The notes under the pieces were generated by a model. It saw only the letters and a program-made list of their open reading frames with translations. It was not told the DNA's origin and ran no database searches. From positions 1-64,000 of the forward strand of contig NZ_JARHTQ010000035.1 of NCBI RefSeq assembly GCF_029223525.1: a DNA stretch of 64,000 bases. Direction: 5' to 3'. The DNA comes from Streptantibioticus ferralitis. GTDB lineage: Bacteria > Actinomycetota > Actinomycetes > Streptomycetales > Streptomycetaceae. Below, in pieces: positions 31,661-41,350 of this stretch. The position numbers and the translations under genes were made by a program. Each line of letters opens with the position of its first letter. Positions within the stretch are counted from its first letter, which is position 1.

Positions 31661-34138
31661 TCAGTCCGTCCGCACCAACTGCCACTGCTGGTTGGCCCCA
31701 CCGTTGGGCGGCCACTCGATGACCTTCGCGCCGTCCGCGGTGGACTGGCCGCTCACGTCGGCGAGCATGCCGGTGGCCCGGTTCTCCAAGGTGGTGTAGC
31801 CATCACCGGACGGAACGATCCGCCACTGCTGGGCGAGGTCTGACTGCCGGGCCCGGATGTCGAGTTGGGTGCCGGAGACCGGGTTGCCCCCGGGCACCTG
31901 CAACGCCTTGCCGCTCTGCACACCGGTCAGCCGGTAGTAGCCGTCACCGGTGGGCTGCACGGTCCACCGCTGGTTGGCCCCGCCGTTGCCCGCCCACTGG
32001 TCGACCGCCGAACCGTCGGCGGTCGCCTGGTCGGCTACGTCGAGCGCCTTGCCGCTGTTGCGGTTGACCAGTTGGTAGGTACCCGCGTAGGTCTGCGCCG
32101 GTCCCGGGGTCACGCTCAGGTTGTCGTACTGCGCCGGGACGTAGCCGGTCGTGCCGATGCCGACCTGCCCGGAGCCGTACGAGGCGTCGGTGGCCGTACC
32201 GACGGTCCGGCCGTCGATGGACGCGGTGATCGTCGCACCGTCGAAGCCGAGTGAGAGCCGGTGCCAACCGTCGCCCGCGGCCTGGGTGTCGGTGCCCTGG
32301 GCCAGGACCGTCACCTGGTGCGCGGTGTTGTTGCGCTCGATCGCCCAGGCGCCACTGTGCGACAGCGACAGGTCGTAGGAGTTGATCCCGGCGGGCGAGA
32401 AGCCGCTCTGTGTGCCGACCCGGCCGAGCAGCCGCACCGCGCCGTCCTGGGTGAGCCGGGTGTCGATGGAGACCGTGTAGTTGCTCCACCCGAGGTCGCC
32501 GAGGATGGCATACGGGTCGGCCGGGCTGTCCCAGTTGATCGGCGCGGTCGGTGCCATCTGCCGGACGCACGTCCCGGCCCGTCCGCCGGCGCAGCGCACC
32601 GCCTCGAAACTGCCCTGCTGTGCGGCGAGCAGCCGGGCCTCACCGCCGACCCCGGTGTGCTCGAAGCCGTCGCGGTACGGGAGTTGGAGCACACCGCGTG
32701 CCGGAGACTGGGCGGTTCCGGCGCCCTGCCCGGTGGTCGTGGTGATGGAGTACACCCGACCGGGCTGGAGGGTGAGCGGGTACGTACCGCTCACCGGTGT
32801 GACGTCCGGTTGCCGCACCATGTAGTCGCGCTGGTCGGTGGACGAGAAGTCGCTGGACCACACATGCAGCGCACCGCCGGCCAGTCCGCCGGTCACCTTC
32901 AGCGTCATCGTCTGGGCCGCGGACGCGTCCAGTGTCTCGGCGATCGTGCTCCACGCGGTGGAGTCGGGAGACCGCAACGTCACATACGAGCCGTTCGCAC
33001 GGTCCCCGCCGAGGTAGCCGCCGGCGGTGTCGATGTAGTGCCAACCGGGCCGGGTGAACTGGGTGGTGTGCGCGGACGCCCAGGTGCTCTTGCCGACGCT
33101 GTACGCACCGGACCACGGCTGGGTCGCGGTGACCAGCCCCATGGTGTTGTACGGGAGGTTGGGATATACGGCGGCGACCACCGGCCAGTTGATGTACGCC
33201 GTCATCTTGGCGTCGAGGTACCCGCGGCCGACCGCCCTGGCCAGCGGGGCTCCACCGGTGTTGTAGTCCTCGGAGCCGTTCTCGCTCGCCCACAGCTGCT
33301 TGCCCGTGGCGAGGGCGTCGGAGGTGGTGGAGCACTGGGTCATCGCGGACATGTAGCTGCACGGGTAGTGCGTACCGATGATGTCCACCGCGTTGTCGAA
33401 GGCGGAGTCCCCGCGCATGGCGGTGGCCACGTCCCACCCGGAGTCGGCACCCACCACGTGGGTGTGGCGGTAGCCCTTGGCGGCAAGGGCGGAGTGCAGC
33501 TTCTCGTACCAACCGGTGTTGTAGCCGCGTTCGTTCCAGCCGCCGAGGTAGTCGATGGTGAGCCCGTGCTGTCTGGCACAGCCGAGCCAGGAGACGAGGT
33601 AGTCGACGGTGTCCTGGGACCAGAAGTTTCCGCCGCCGCCGGTGTTGCCGATCCACCCGGGCGCGCCCCAGGCCAGCCCGTACAGCTTGATGCCCGGATT
33701 GCGGGCCTTGGCCTGCTCCATCAGCCACCACTCGTACCCCGTACCGCAGTTGACGGCACCGCGTGAGTGTTCATGGCTGGCCTCGGCGCCGTCGGTGGAG
33801 TTGGTGTCGCCGCCGATCTCCACCTTGAGGATCTGCAGCGCCGCTCCGTAGCCGGGCTTGAAGAGGTAGTCGAGTATCTCGCCGCGCTGCTTGGGCGGAT
33901 AGTCGGTCAGCAGACGGGTGTTACCGCCGCCGCCACTGATCGCGCCGACGCCGTCGAAGGTCCGGCCGGTGCCGTGACCGTCAACGGTGACCGCGGTGAG
34001 CGTTGGGGCCTTCGCGAGGGCCGCGGAGGGCTGACCGCCGACGAGAGGTCCGCCGACGAGAAGTCCGACGATGAGGAGGAACGCCGCGAAGGCGGCCGTT
34101 CCGGCGGGGGTTCTCCCGCGGTAGCGATGGGTCCACAT
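31661..34138 (-). CDS. Secreted GH59-type glycosidase (galactocerebrosidase-like) with ricin-type lectin domain
   Basis: 825 residues from the ATG at 34138 (GGAGG 11 bases upstream; a TTG at 34156 is an alternative). A signal peptide ends near SAALA. The catalytic barrel begins with TFDGVGAISGGGGNTRLL, with the acid/base Glu in GGWNERGYNTGWY and the nucleophile Glu in LWASENGSEDYN. A beta-sandwich follows (GWSNYTVSIDTRLTQDGAVR). The C-terminal 135 residues are a beta-trefoil with QWAGNGGANQRW and GGANQQW repeats. GH59 enzymes release beta-galactose from galactosylceramides and related glycans. It is divergent from a GH29 gene, suggesting co-ordinated digestion of host or plant glycans. Confidence 0.88.
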   Translation of the reverse strand: MWTHRYRGRTPAGTAAFAAFLLIVGLLVGGPLVGGQPSAALAKAPTLTAVTVDGHGTGRTFDGVGAISGGGGNTRLLTDYPPKQRGEILDYLFKPGYGAALQILKVEIGGDTNSTDGAEASHEHSRGAVNCGTGYEWWLMEQAKARNPGIKLYGLAWGAPGWIGNTGGGGNFWSQDTVDYLVSWLGCARQHGLTIDYLGGWNERGYNTGWYEKLHSALAAKGYRHTHVVGADSGWDVATAMRGDSAFDNAVDIIGTHYPCSYMSAMTQCSTTSDALATGKQLWASENGSEDYNTGGAPLARAVGRGYLDAKMTAYINWPVVAAVYPNLPYNTMGLVTATQPWSGAYSVGKSTWASAHTTQFTRPGWHYIDTAGGYLGGDRANGSYVTLRSPDSTAWSTIAETLDASAAQTMTLKVTGGLAGGALHVWSSDFSSTDQRDYMVRQPDVTPVSGTYPLTLQPGRVYSITTTTGQGAGTAQSPARGVLQLPYRDGFEHTGVGGEARLLAAQQGSFEAVRCAGGRAGTCVRQMAPTAPINWDSPADPYAILGDLGWSNYTVSIDTRLTQDGAVRLLGRVGTQSGFSPAGINSYDLSLSHSGAWAIERNNTAHQVTVLAQGTDTQAAGDGWHRLSLGFDGATITASIDGRTVGTATDASYGSGQVGIGTTGYVPAQYDNLSVTPGPAQTYAGTYQLVNRNSGKALDVADQATADGSAVDQWAGNGGANQRWTVQPTGDGYYRLTGVQSGKALQVPGGNPVSGTQLDIRARQSDLAQQWRIVPSGDGYTTLENRATGMLADVSGQSTADGAKVIEWPPNGGANQQWQLVRTD

Positions 34139-34345
34139 GCTGCCGTTGACCTCCAACTCATGGTTGGTATTGGGCAGTTACGTTGGAAGTGCGCTGAAGA
34201 ATGAGACTCAAGCAATCAGAATGCGACGTCAAGAGGTACCGCAGGGACGGTTGTGCGGGATGCGGAGCCACGCCAGAATGCCGTGAGGCACTCGATACAT
34301 CGGAGGACTGGCAGGAGAACTAGGCATCAGGGAAGGACTGGCCTT

Positions 34346-36217
34346 ATGCCCAAGCCATCCATGAGTCGGCGACGTCTGTTGTCCCTGGCCCCAGTAGCGG
34401 TAGCCGGCACGGCACTTCACACCACCCGACTCACCGCCGTGGACCCCACCACTGCCGCCATTGATCCGATCACCCCGGCTCCGTTGATCCCGATCTCCCC
34501 CGGAGACGGTCCGGACCGCATCGTCCACAAGGCCTCACGCGTCATCCCACGCCCGGCCCAACTGGCCTGGCAGCGCCGGGAGCTCACCGCGTTCACCCAC
34601 TTCGGCATGAACACTTTCACCGACCGCGAATGGGGCTCGGGCGCCGAGGACGAGGCCTGGTTCGACCCGCCGCGCGTCGCCGTGGACCAGTGGATGCGCG
34701 CCTACCGGGCAGCCGGTGCCCGTCAGGTGATGCTCACCGCCAAACACCACGACGGCTTCGTCCTCTACCCCACCCGCTACACCAACCACTCGGTCATCGC
34801 CAGCCCCTGGTGGATCCGCGGCCACACTCCCGCCGAACGGGAGGCCGCGGCCCGAGCGCGCGGCGCCGCCGAGGCCCGGCGCGGCGCCGAACCGTCCGCG
34901 TACTGGCGGATACGCGACGCGGGATGCGGCAGCGGTTGCCGCGACCACGAGGGAGACATCCTCGGCAGCTATCTGGCCGCCGCCCGCAGAGCCGGTCTGA
35001 AGGTCGGCGTGTACCTCTCCCCCGCCGACGGCGCCGAGCAACCGCACGCCTGGCATGCCGACTACGTCGCCCGGATCCGCGCCAAGAAGGCCGCGGGCCG
35101 GCCACTGAGCATCGAGGAGGAGGCAACGCTGGAGGACGGCGCCCGCGCCCCGGCCGGACAGGGCCGCTACGGCAACGGAAGCCCGGTGGTGCAGCGCACC
35201 ATCCCCACCCTGGTCGACGGCGACGACCGTACGGCGGCGGTACGGGCGGGCCGCCTGCCCTCCTTCACCGTGCACGCCGACGACTACAACGCCTACTACC
35301 TCAACCAGTTGTACGAACTGTTCACCCAGTACGGCCCCATCGACGAACTCTGGCTGGACGGCGCCAACCCCTGGACCAGCGCCGGGATCACCGAACCGTA
35401 CGACTTCACCACCTGGTTCCAGCTCATCCACGCGCTCTCCCCCGACACCGTCACCTTCGCGGGCCCGCAAGGCGCCCGCTGGGTCGGCAACGAGAACGGC
35501 ATCGCCCGGGAAACCGAGTGGAGCGTCACCCCCGCCACCGCCGACCCGTCCACCGCCCACGGCGAATCCCTCATCCCCGGCGGCCCACAAGCCCCCGACA
35601 TCGGCTCCCGCGCGAAGATCACCGCACCCGGCGTGCGGTACCTCCAGTGGTTCCCGGCGGAGGCGGACGTCTCACTGCGCGACGGCTGGTTCTTCCACGC
35701 CGGGGAACGGCCGAAGCCCGCCCGCGAGTTGGTAGCGCTGTACGAGCAGTCGGTGGGCCGCAACGCCGTGCTGCTCCTCAACGTCCCACCCGGCCCGGAC
35801 GGCCGCGTCGCCACCGAGGACCTGGCCGAGCTGACGGGCTTCGGCACCGCGATCCACACGACGTACGGGAACCCGTCCCTGCTCCGCTCCCCCTGGTCCC
35901 CCGCCCCCGGCGCCACCACCGGCACCCTGGAGATCCCCGTCCCCGCCGCCCACCGCACCTTCGACCGCATCCGCCTGGGCGAGGACATCCGCGAGGGCCA
36001 GCAGGTGGAGCAGTTCGCCATCGACATCTGGACCGACCACGGCTGGCACCAGACCGTCACCGGCACGACGATCGGCCACCGCCGAATCCTGCCCCTGGGC
36101 CGCGCCGTGACCACCCCGCGCCTGAGACTCAGAGTCCTCTCCGCGAGGTCCACCCCCACCCTGGCCATGGCATCGGTACACAGCAGCGGACCCGACGGCC
36201 TGCGTCCGCCAACTTGA
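34346..36217 (+). CDS. Secreted alpha-L-fucosidase-like GH29 protein
   Basis: 623 residues from the ATG at 34346 (GGAAGG upstream); the second ATG at 34361 begins MSRRRLLSLAPVAVAGTA, a likely twin-arginine signal. TAFTHFGMNTFTDREWGSG and QVMLTAKHHDGFVLYPTRYT are the substrate-binding N-terminal blocks of GH29. The nucleophile Asp is in IDELWLDGANPW. The acid/base position is less certain. A C-terminal beta-sandwich (about residue 510 onward) may bind carbohydrate. Some bacterial relatives have other exo-glycosidase specificities, so fucose is the family expectation rather than proven. Confidence 0.85.
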   Translation: MPKPSMSRRRLLSLAPVAVAGTALHTTRLTAVDPTTAAIDPITPAPLIPISPGDGPDRIVHKASRVIPRPAQLAWQRRELTAFTHFGMNTFTDREWGSGAEDEAWFDPPRVAVDQWMRAYRAAGARQVMLTAKHHDGFVLYPTRYTNHSVIASPWWIRGHTPAEREAAARARGAAEARRGAEPSAYWRIRDAGCGSGCRDHEGDILGSYLAAARRAGLKVGVYLSPADGAEQPHAWHADYVARIRAKKAAGRPLSIEEEATLEDGARAPAGQGRYGNGSPVVQRTIPTLVDGDDRTAAVRAGRLPSFTVHADDYNAYYLNQLYELFTQYGPIDELWLDGANPWTSAGITEPYDFTTWFQLIHALSPDTVTFAGPQGARWVGNENGIARETEWSVTPATADPSTAHGESLIPGGPQAPDIGSRAKITAPGVRYLQWFPAEADVSLRDGWFFHAGERPKPARELVALYEQSVGRNAVLLLNVPPGPDGRVATEDLAELTGFGTAIHTTYGNPSLLRSPWSPAPGATTGTLEIPVPAAHRTFDRIRLGEDIREGQQVEQFAIDIWTDHGWHQTVTGTTIGHRRILPLGRAVTTPRLRLRVLSARSTPTLAMASVHSSGPDGLRPPT

Positions 36218-36366
36218 GCCGCCCATAAGGGGTTTGCGGCCGCGCGTCGCGACGCGTAGATCTATGGGCACGGCACGCATCCGGTCGCCACATCGATCAC
36301 CGCATGACGCGGTGGCGACGGCCATGGGTACGGGCCTTCCCCTGCGCGACGATGCGAAAGGCAATC

Positions 36367-36871
36367 GTGAACAAGGTGCTGATCACCGCTGACCACGTCA
36401 TCACCGGACCCGCCGACCAGGTCATCGACGACGGCGCCGTGCTCGTGGAAGCAGGTGTGATCACCGCCGTCGGCAGCGCGACCGAACTGGACGCCGCGGT
36501 GGACGCGGGTGTGTCCCGGTTGCGCCGCCCCGGAACGACGATACTGCCCGGGTTGATCGACTGCCATGTCCATCCGGAAGATGCGGGAGGCCGGTGTCCG
36601 GTTCATCGCGCGCACCGACGCCGGTGTGCCGGGGGCTCAGTTCGGCGACTACGTGGGGATGCTCGAATTCTTCGCCTCCCTCGGTTTCAGCCATGCCGAA
36701 ATCCTCGACCTGGCCACCACCAACTCCGTCCATGCCCTCGGCCTGACCGACACCGGCACTCTCGCCTCCGGCATGCGGGCCGACCTCATAGTCGTCCAGG
36801 GCAACCCGCTGACCGACCTGGCCGCGCTGCGCCGAGTCCAGCACGTCTACACACCGGCCCGCACTCTTTGA
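36367..36871 (+). pseudogene. Amidohydrolase with internal deletion and frameshift
   Basis: The 5' part (GTG at 36367) encodes NKVLITADHVITGPADQVID up to ILPGLIDCHVHPED, the metal-binding HxH start of an imidazolonepropionase-like amidohydrolase. From about 36572 a different frame continues with RKMREAGVRFIARTDAGVPG, then LDLATTNSVHALGLTDTGTL and GMRADLIVVQGNPL, the C-terminal third of the same family. Roughly 200 central residues, including further metal ligands, are missing, so the gene is dead. The junction lies around 36565-36580, next to the tRNA-Arg gene that marks the accessory region. Confidence 0.8.
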
Positions 36872-36976
36872 ACAGCCGCGACTCCCCCAACCCGCGCGGC
36901 GCGCTACGGCAACCCGTTCCCCACCACGACACCGAACCCGGTAGGCTGACCCCCGGCTGACGTACCACCGGCCCAG

Positions 36977-37052
36977 GCCTCCATAGCTCAGGGGATAGAG
37001 CACCGCTCTCCTAAAGCGGGTGTCGCAGGTTCGAATCCTGCTGGGGGCACCA
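36977..37052 (+). tRNA. tRNA-Arg (anticodon CCT)
   Basis: 76 bases including an encoded CCA. The acceptor stem GCCTCCA pairs with TGGGGGC (one G-U). The anticodon stem CCGCT/AGCGG encloses CTCCTAA, giving CCT (reads AGG). The T arm is GCAGG TTCGAAT CCTGC. The final 13 bases, GCTGGGGGCACCA, recur at 47,201-47,213 and 60,970-60,982, marking this gene as a probable integration target. Confidence 0.95.
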
Positions 37053-37140
37053 GCCTGCGACAGGCGAAAGCGCAGGTCAGCGCGGCTCGGCACATCGTTC
37101 TGGTGCTGCCAGGGCGCGTCCGGGAGACGACTGGAGGGCT

Positions 37141-37165
37141 CCATACATCCGCCCAGGATGTATGG
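37141..37165. repeat. Perfect inverted repeat downstream of tRNA-Arg
   Basis: CCATACATCC (37141-37150), 5-base spacer, GGATGTATGG (37156-37165). It could be an element end, a recombination arm site or a hairpin. It is AT-richer than its surroundings. Confidence 0.5.
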
Positions 37166-37216
37166 AAAGTCCCAGGTCAGGGGCCCATGTGGAGATACGC
37201 GAGGGCCTGCTGACCG

Positions 37217-37245
37217 GTCGCAGGTTCATACCCTACGTAGGGCAC
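37217..37245 (+). repeat. Degenerate copy of the tRNA-Arg 3' segment
   Basis: 29 bases starting GTCGCAGGTTC and ending GGGCAC that match tRNA-Arg positions 37022-37050 at 22 of 29 bases, with the first 11 identical. It may be an old attachment-site remnant. Chance similarity is possible. Confidence 0.4.
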
Positions 37246-37270
37246 GACGGCGGAGGGGAAACGTCCGCCC

Positions 37271-37449
37271 TCAGCTCGTCTCCGATGTTGTCGGGTTGCG
37301 CTGTTGGCGCCGCTGTTCAACGATCCACGCCAGGACCTCAAGATCACTTCGCCCTGGTGACGTCCCAGCTCCTTCCCCAGCTCACCATCGACGATCTCAA
37401 TCTCCCAGGTCACCGTCAGCGGCACGTCCCGCCCTCGGCTCTCGTCCAT
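37271..37449 (-). pseudogene. Small hypothetical gene with a single frameshift
   Basis: From the ATG at 37449 (GGAAGGGC upstream) the frame reads MDESRGRDVPLTVTWEIEIV, then DGELGKELGRHQGEVIL. A one-base deletion near 37338 would reconnect it to EVLAWIVEQRRQQRNPTTSE in another frame, ending with TGA at 37271-37273. The repaired protein would be about 60 residues. I know similar short proteins near regulatory genes in streptomycetes but cannot name a function. Confidence 0.55.
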
Positions 37450-37613
37450 GATCTTGCCCTTCCCAAGCCGACGAGCACGGGCCACCAACGGCAGGACCCA
37501 GTCGACAGGAGCACATCGCAATCGACGGCGGCAACCTCAGCCCGCAGTCTGACCGCAAGCACGACAGCCGGGTTGCATCTGGTCGGCATAGCTCCCGTGG
37601 GAGGTGGAGGTGG

Positions 37614-37811
37614 TCACAGACAAGGCAGCCGTGGCCGCCTGGCGGCGTCGGCCACCGCGCTGCTGGTAGCAGCGTTCCTCCCGCTGGGTGGCCTGGCCGG
37701 GGCCAACTGGTCGCTCAAAGCGGCCAGTTCCCCGCGTGTCCTCCCGGTCAGGACGGGATGGGCCAGGAAGGCGAGCGCCTGCTCGCGGGCCGTCGCCGCA
37801 GCCCCATTCAC
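37614..37811 (-). pseudogene. Transposase N-terminal fragment
   Basis: The minus-strand frame reads ATAREQALAFLAHPVLTGRT, then RGELAALSDQLAPA, resembling the start of two-domain DDE transposases of IS5-like elements. A frameshift follows (YQQRGGRRRQAATAA in another frame). The remainder of the transposase is absent. One of several decayed IS pieces left of the Wadjet operon. Confidence 0.45.
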
Positions 37812-38305
37812 CGGCAGGGATGGGGCATCCCGTCAGGGTGTTGCTGTCCTTCGAGTGTCCTGGAAATCACCTGGAGGCTGAAGCCGTTGGCCCGCAGAAG
37901 CCTGCCGACCGTGGTCGCCCGGACCGGGTGCTTCTGCCGCGTCAGCTCCTGCGCGAGGTGCCGAAGCGACTTCGTCGTCCACCGCAGCGGCGACATCGGA
38001 TCTCCCCCACTCGTCCGGCTCGACCAGCGCCAGCAGTGCGGGCACCAGCCCCAGATCCCTCCGCGCGGCGTTCTTGCGTCCCGGGCTCGACCGCCTCGCG
38101 TGGCCGCAGGGCAACGAGTCCTCACCGGCCGCCAACTCGTGGGCGCCCAGGCGGACCGTGGTCTCGCTGACCCCAGTGCCCTCGCGACGACCCGTATGGC
38201 GCCGTGTCCAGCAGACGGGCTTCGACCGCCAGCATCGACCGTCGCTGACGCCCGTTGAGGTGCGGCCACAACACGCGGAACCGGCTGTCGAGTTGGTCAT
38301 GGCTC
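37808..38305 (-). pseudogene. ISAzo13-family transposase relic
   Basis: Three frames together give a recognisable N-terminal third: QLDSRFRVLWPHLNGRQRRS, ARALG-VSETTVRLGAHELA, DLGLVPALLALVEPD, and GDPMSPLRWTTKSLRHLAQE followed by LTRQKHPVRATTVGRLLRAN and a terminal TLEGQQHPD. This order is characteristic of ISAzo13-type transposases. At least two frameshifts are present and the catalytic two thirds are missing. It lies immediately left of the Wadjet operon. Confidence 0.75.
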
Positions 38306-38597
38306 CCTGGTGATCGCCGTACCGTAGCAACGACAGCTCCAGCGGGAAGCAACACGTTGATTCCGCACAGGCGCCTGCTGGGCTTCTACCTGTTCGGCCG
38401 GCCCACACCTCCTTACCGGCTGTACCAGCTGGCCTGGGGCGTGCATGTGACGCTGGACGTGGTCCTCGCGCCCGTGCTGCCGGCCAAGAGGTGCTGGCAC
38501 TGTGGTTCGCGTGATGTCGGCTGGTGCTGGCGCTCCGGTGACAACGAGTTTCCGGTTCGCGTCCGAACGGGTGTCGGTCTCTGAAAGACTGGGGCTC

Positions 38598-40178
38598 GTG
38601 TCAGACGCTCCACCGCCTCAGCCGTTCGCCTATCTGCAGGCGCCGAACGCCCCTCTCTACGGCCAGGTCCTGGCCGTGTTCGCGCAGGCGCGGGAGCGGT
38701 TCATCGTCCATCTGCGGCCGGAGGACGTGGCCGCCGAGCTGCGCCGGGGCGCCGGTGGCATGGCGGCGGCGTCGATCGAGGCGGTCGGCGGAGCACTGGA
38801 GAAGCTGGTCGAGTGGGGCAACCTTCGGGCGGACGCCGACACCGGCCGGGTGACCTCGGTCGAGGACTTCCACCGGGCGCGCTACCTGTACCAACTCACC
38901 CGCCACGGTCAGGCCGCGCTGCGCGCGGTAGGCGTGTACGAGCAGGCGCTGGGCCGACGCGGCCAGTTGCAGTCGGTCGCGCTTGCGGACATCGCCGAGC
39001 AGTTGGGCTCGCTGCTGGTCCTCGCGCGGGCGGCGGACCCCGACCCGGCGAAGACGCACCTGCTGCTGCTCCAGATCGCCGAGCGGTTCGGCAGTCTGGC
39101 GGACAACGCCCAGGCGTTCATGGCCTCGCTGCGCCGCACCATCGACTTCCAGGACGGCGACGAGGAGGCGTTCATCGCGTACAAGGACCGGCTGGTCGAG
39201 TACATCGAGCGCTTCATCGCCGACCTGGCGGGCCGCGGCGCGCAGATCGCGGACCTGCTCACCCGGTTGAACGCGGCTGGCGTGGAGCGGTTGCTCCTGA
39301 CGGCCGGCCAGCGGGAGGCTGGTGACGCCGTACCCGACTCGGACGAGCCGGAGGCGGAGCAGGCGCGCGCGCAGGCGACGCGGGCGGCGCTCATCGTGTG
39401 GGAGAACCGCTGGCGGGGCTTGGCCGACTGGTTCCTCAGCCGGTCGACGCGGCAGCCCTCCCAGGCGAAGCTGCTGCGCGGTGCGGCGGTCAGCGCGATC
39501 ACCAGCCTGGTCAACACGGTGGCGGCGCTGAACGAGCGGCATGGCGGCCGATCGGACCGGTCGGCCGACTTCCGGGCGCTGGCCCGATTCTTCGCGCAGG
39601 CCCCGGACGACGCCGCCGCGCACCGCCTGTGGCGGGCGGCCTTCGCCCTCACCCCGGCCCGCCACCTGACGGTCGACGCCGCCACCGAGGCGGCCTGGCA
39701 GGACGCGGACCCCGCTGCCACCACGCCGTGGGCCGAGGCCCCGCCGCTGGAGATCAGCCCGCGGCTGCGCGAGACCGGTTCGTACGAACGGCGCGGTATG
39801 CCCACCCGGGTCGCGGACCGCACGGCGGCGCGGCAGGTGCTGGCCGAGCAGGTAGAGCTGGAGGCCGCCCAGACTGCCGCCGCCCGGGCCCGGCTGGCCA
39901 CCGACGGCCCGATGCTGCTCTCCGAACTTGCCGGCCCGGACGGGCTCGACCCGCACGCGTTCCGCTTGTTCCTCGCGGTGCTCGGCGACGCGCTGTCGAC
40001 TCGGATGCCGGGCGAGAGCGAGTCCTCGGCGCTCACCGGGGACGGCACGATGGAGGTCCGGCTGAAGCTGGTGGACCCGGACACGGCGGTGGAGATCCCC
40101 ACCGCGGACGGCGTGCTCCGCGGGCCGGAGCACATCATCGAGATCATCGACCTCGCACCCACCGGGACTGCGGCATGA
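38598..40178 (+). CDS. jetA: Wadjet subunit JetA (DUF2397/TIGR02677 family)
   Basis: About 526 residues from the GTG at 38598; in-frame starts up to 38502 lack conserved sequence. PFAYLQAPNAPLYGQVLAVF is the family N-terminus (winged-helix MksF/MukF-like), followed by HLRPEDVAAELRRG and long helical regions. JetA is the kleisin-like subunit that links the SMC-like JetC heads. Its stop overlaps the jetB start (ATGA), the first of three tight couplings in this four-gene operon. The DUF2397/DUF2398 pairing corresponds, as I recall, to Wadjet type II. Confidence 0.88.
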   Translation: MSDAPPPQPFAYLQAPNAPLYGQVLAVFAQARERFIVHLRPEDVAAELRRGAGGMAAASIEAVGGALEKLVEWGNLRADADTGRVTSVEDFHRARYLYQLTRHGQAALRAVGVYEQALGRRGQLQSVALADIAEQLGSLLVLARAADPDPAKTHLLLLQIAERFGSLADNAQAFMASLRRTIDFQDGDEEAFIAYKDRLVEYIERFIADLAGRGAQIADLLTRLNAAGVERLLLTAGQREAGDAVPDSDEPEAEQARAQATRAALIVWENRWRGLADWFLSRSTRQPSQAKLLRGAAVSAITSLVNTVAALNERHGGRSDRSADFRALARFFAQAPDDAAAHRLWRAAFALTPARHLTVDAATEAAWQDADPAATTPWAEAPPLEISPRLRETGSYERRGMPTRVADRTAARQVLAEQVELEAAQTAAARARLATDGPMLLSELAGPDGLDPHAFRLFLAVLGDALSTRMPGESESSALTGDGTMEVRLKLVDPDTAVEIPTADGVLRGPEHIIEIIDLAPTGTAA

Positions 40179-41350
40179 CCGACGCGGAAGTCCAGGCCGA
40201 ACGGCGCCGGGCCGCCCGCGCGCTGCTCGCCTCACCGCTGATGACCAGTGGAAACGAAGAGTTCCGGCTGGTCCGCAAACACGCGGGCGAGCTGGCGGCC
40301 TGGTTCACCCAGGAGACCGGTTGGCGGCTGGTGGTCGACGCCGAGACCGCGCGGCTGTACAAGTCGCCCGCCCGGCTGGACGACGCGACCCGGCCCGCCC
40401 GGGCGCCGCGGACCAGGGTGCCGTTCACCCGTCGCCGCTATGTGCTGCTCTGCCTGGCGCTGGCCGTGCTGGAGCGGGCCGACGCCCAGATCACCCTGGG
40501 CCGGTTGGCCGACGGCGTGCTGACGGGTGCCGGTGACCCGGTGCTGGTGGCTGCGGGGATCGAGTTCCGGATGGACCGCCGCGAGGAGCGCTCCGATCTG
40601 GTGGCCGTGGTACGGCTGCTGCTGGACTGGGGCGTCCTGCACCGGGTGGCGGGCGACGAGGAGGCGTACCTGTCGGAGGCGTCCAACGACGTGCTCTACG
40701 ACGTGCGGCGGCGCGTCCTTGCCGCACTGCTGGCCGCGACCCGTGGACCGTCCACCGTCGAAACCGCCGCCCCGGACCAGCGCCTGACCCTGCTCACCTG
40801 CGAAGTCGCGCCCGACACCGAGGAGTTGCGGCTGCGGGCGCTGCGCCACCGGCTCACCCGCAGGCTGCTGGACGACCCGGTGGTGTACTACGCCGAGCTG
40901 CCGGAGCACGAGCGCACCTACCTGGTCTCCCAGCGCTACGCGATCACCCGGCGGATCACCGAACTCACCGGTCTGGTAGCGGAGATGCGCGCCGAGGGAA
41001 TCGCCATGGTCGACCCGGAGGACGAGCTGACCGACCTGCGGATGCCCGAGCAGGGCACCGACGGCCATGCCACCCTGCTGGTCGCCGCCCACCTCGCCAC
41101 CGCCAAAGGCCCTCGCACCGAGCCGCACCTCGTCGAGCTGGTGCGGCAACTGGCCGTGCAGCACCGCTCGTACTGGCGCAAGGGCGCTGCCGAGCCTGCC
41201 GCGGCGGCGGAGTTGCTCGCCCAGGCTCTCGACCGGCTCGCCGCCCTCGACCTGGTGACCCGGGAGGGCGGAACCGTCACCGCCAAGCCGGCGCTGGTCC
41301 GTTACGCCCTGGCCGCCCCGACCATCCGAAAGGCCCGTTCCCGCGCATGA
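40175..41350 (+). CDS. jetB: Wadjet subunit JetB (DUF2398/TIGR02678 family)
   Basis: 391 residues. ARALLASPLMTSGNEEFRLV and RRYVLLCLALAVLERADAQI are typical of the TIGR02678 family, the KITE/MukE-like partner of JetA. A long alpha/beta body ends in RTEPHLVELVRQLAVQHRSYW and a small winged-helix-like C-terminus. It starts inside the jetA stop and its own stop overlaps the jetC ATG (ATGA). The protein is expected to bind the JetA-JetC complex and regulate DNA loading. Confidence 0.9.
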   Translation: MTDAEVQAERRRAARALLASPLMTSGNEEFRLVRKHAGELAAWFTQETGWRLVVDAETARLYKSPARLDDATRPARAPRTRVPFTRRRYVLLCLALAVLERADAQITLGRLADGVLTGAGDPVLVAAGIEFRMDRREERSDLVAVVRLLLDWGVLHRVAGDEEAYLSEASNDVLYDVRRRVLAALLAATRGPSTVETAAPDQRLTLLTCEVAPDTEELRLRALRHRLTRRLLDDPVVYYAELPEHERTYLVSQRYAITRRITELTGLVAEMRAEGIAMVDPEDELTDLRMPEQGTDGHATLLVAAHLATAKGPRTEPHLVELVRQLAVQHRSYWRKGAAEPAAAAELLAQALDRLAALDLVTREGGTVTAKPALVRYALAAPTIRKARSRA

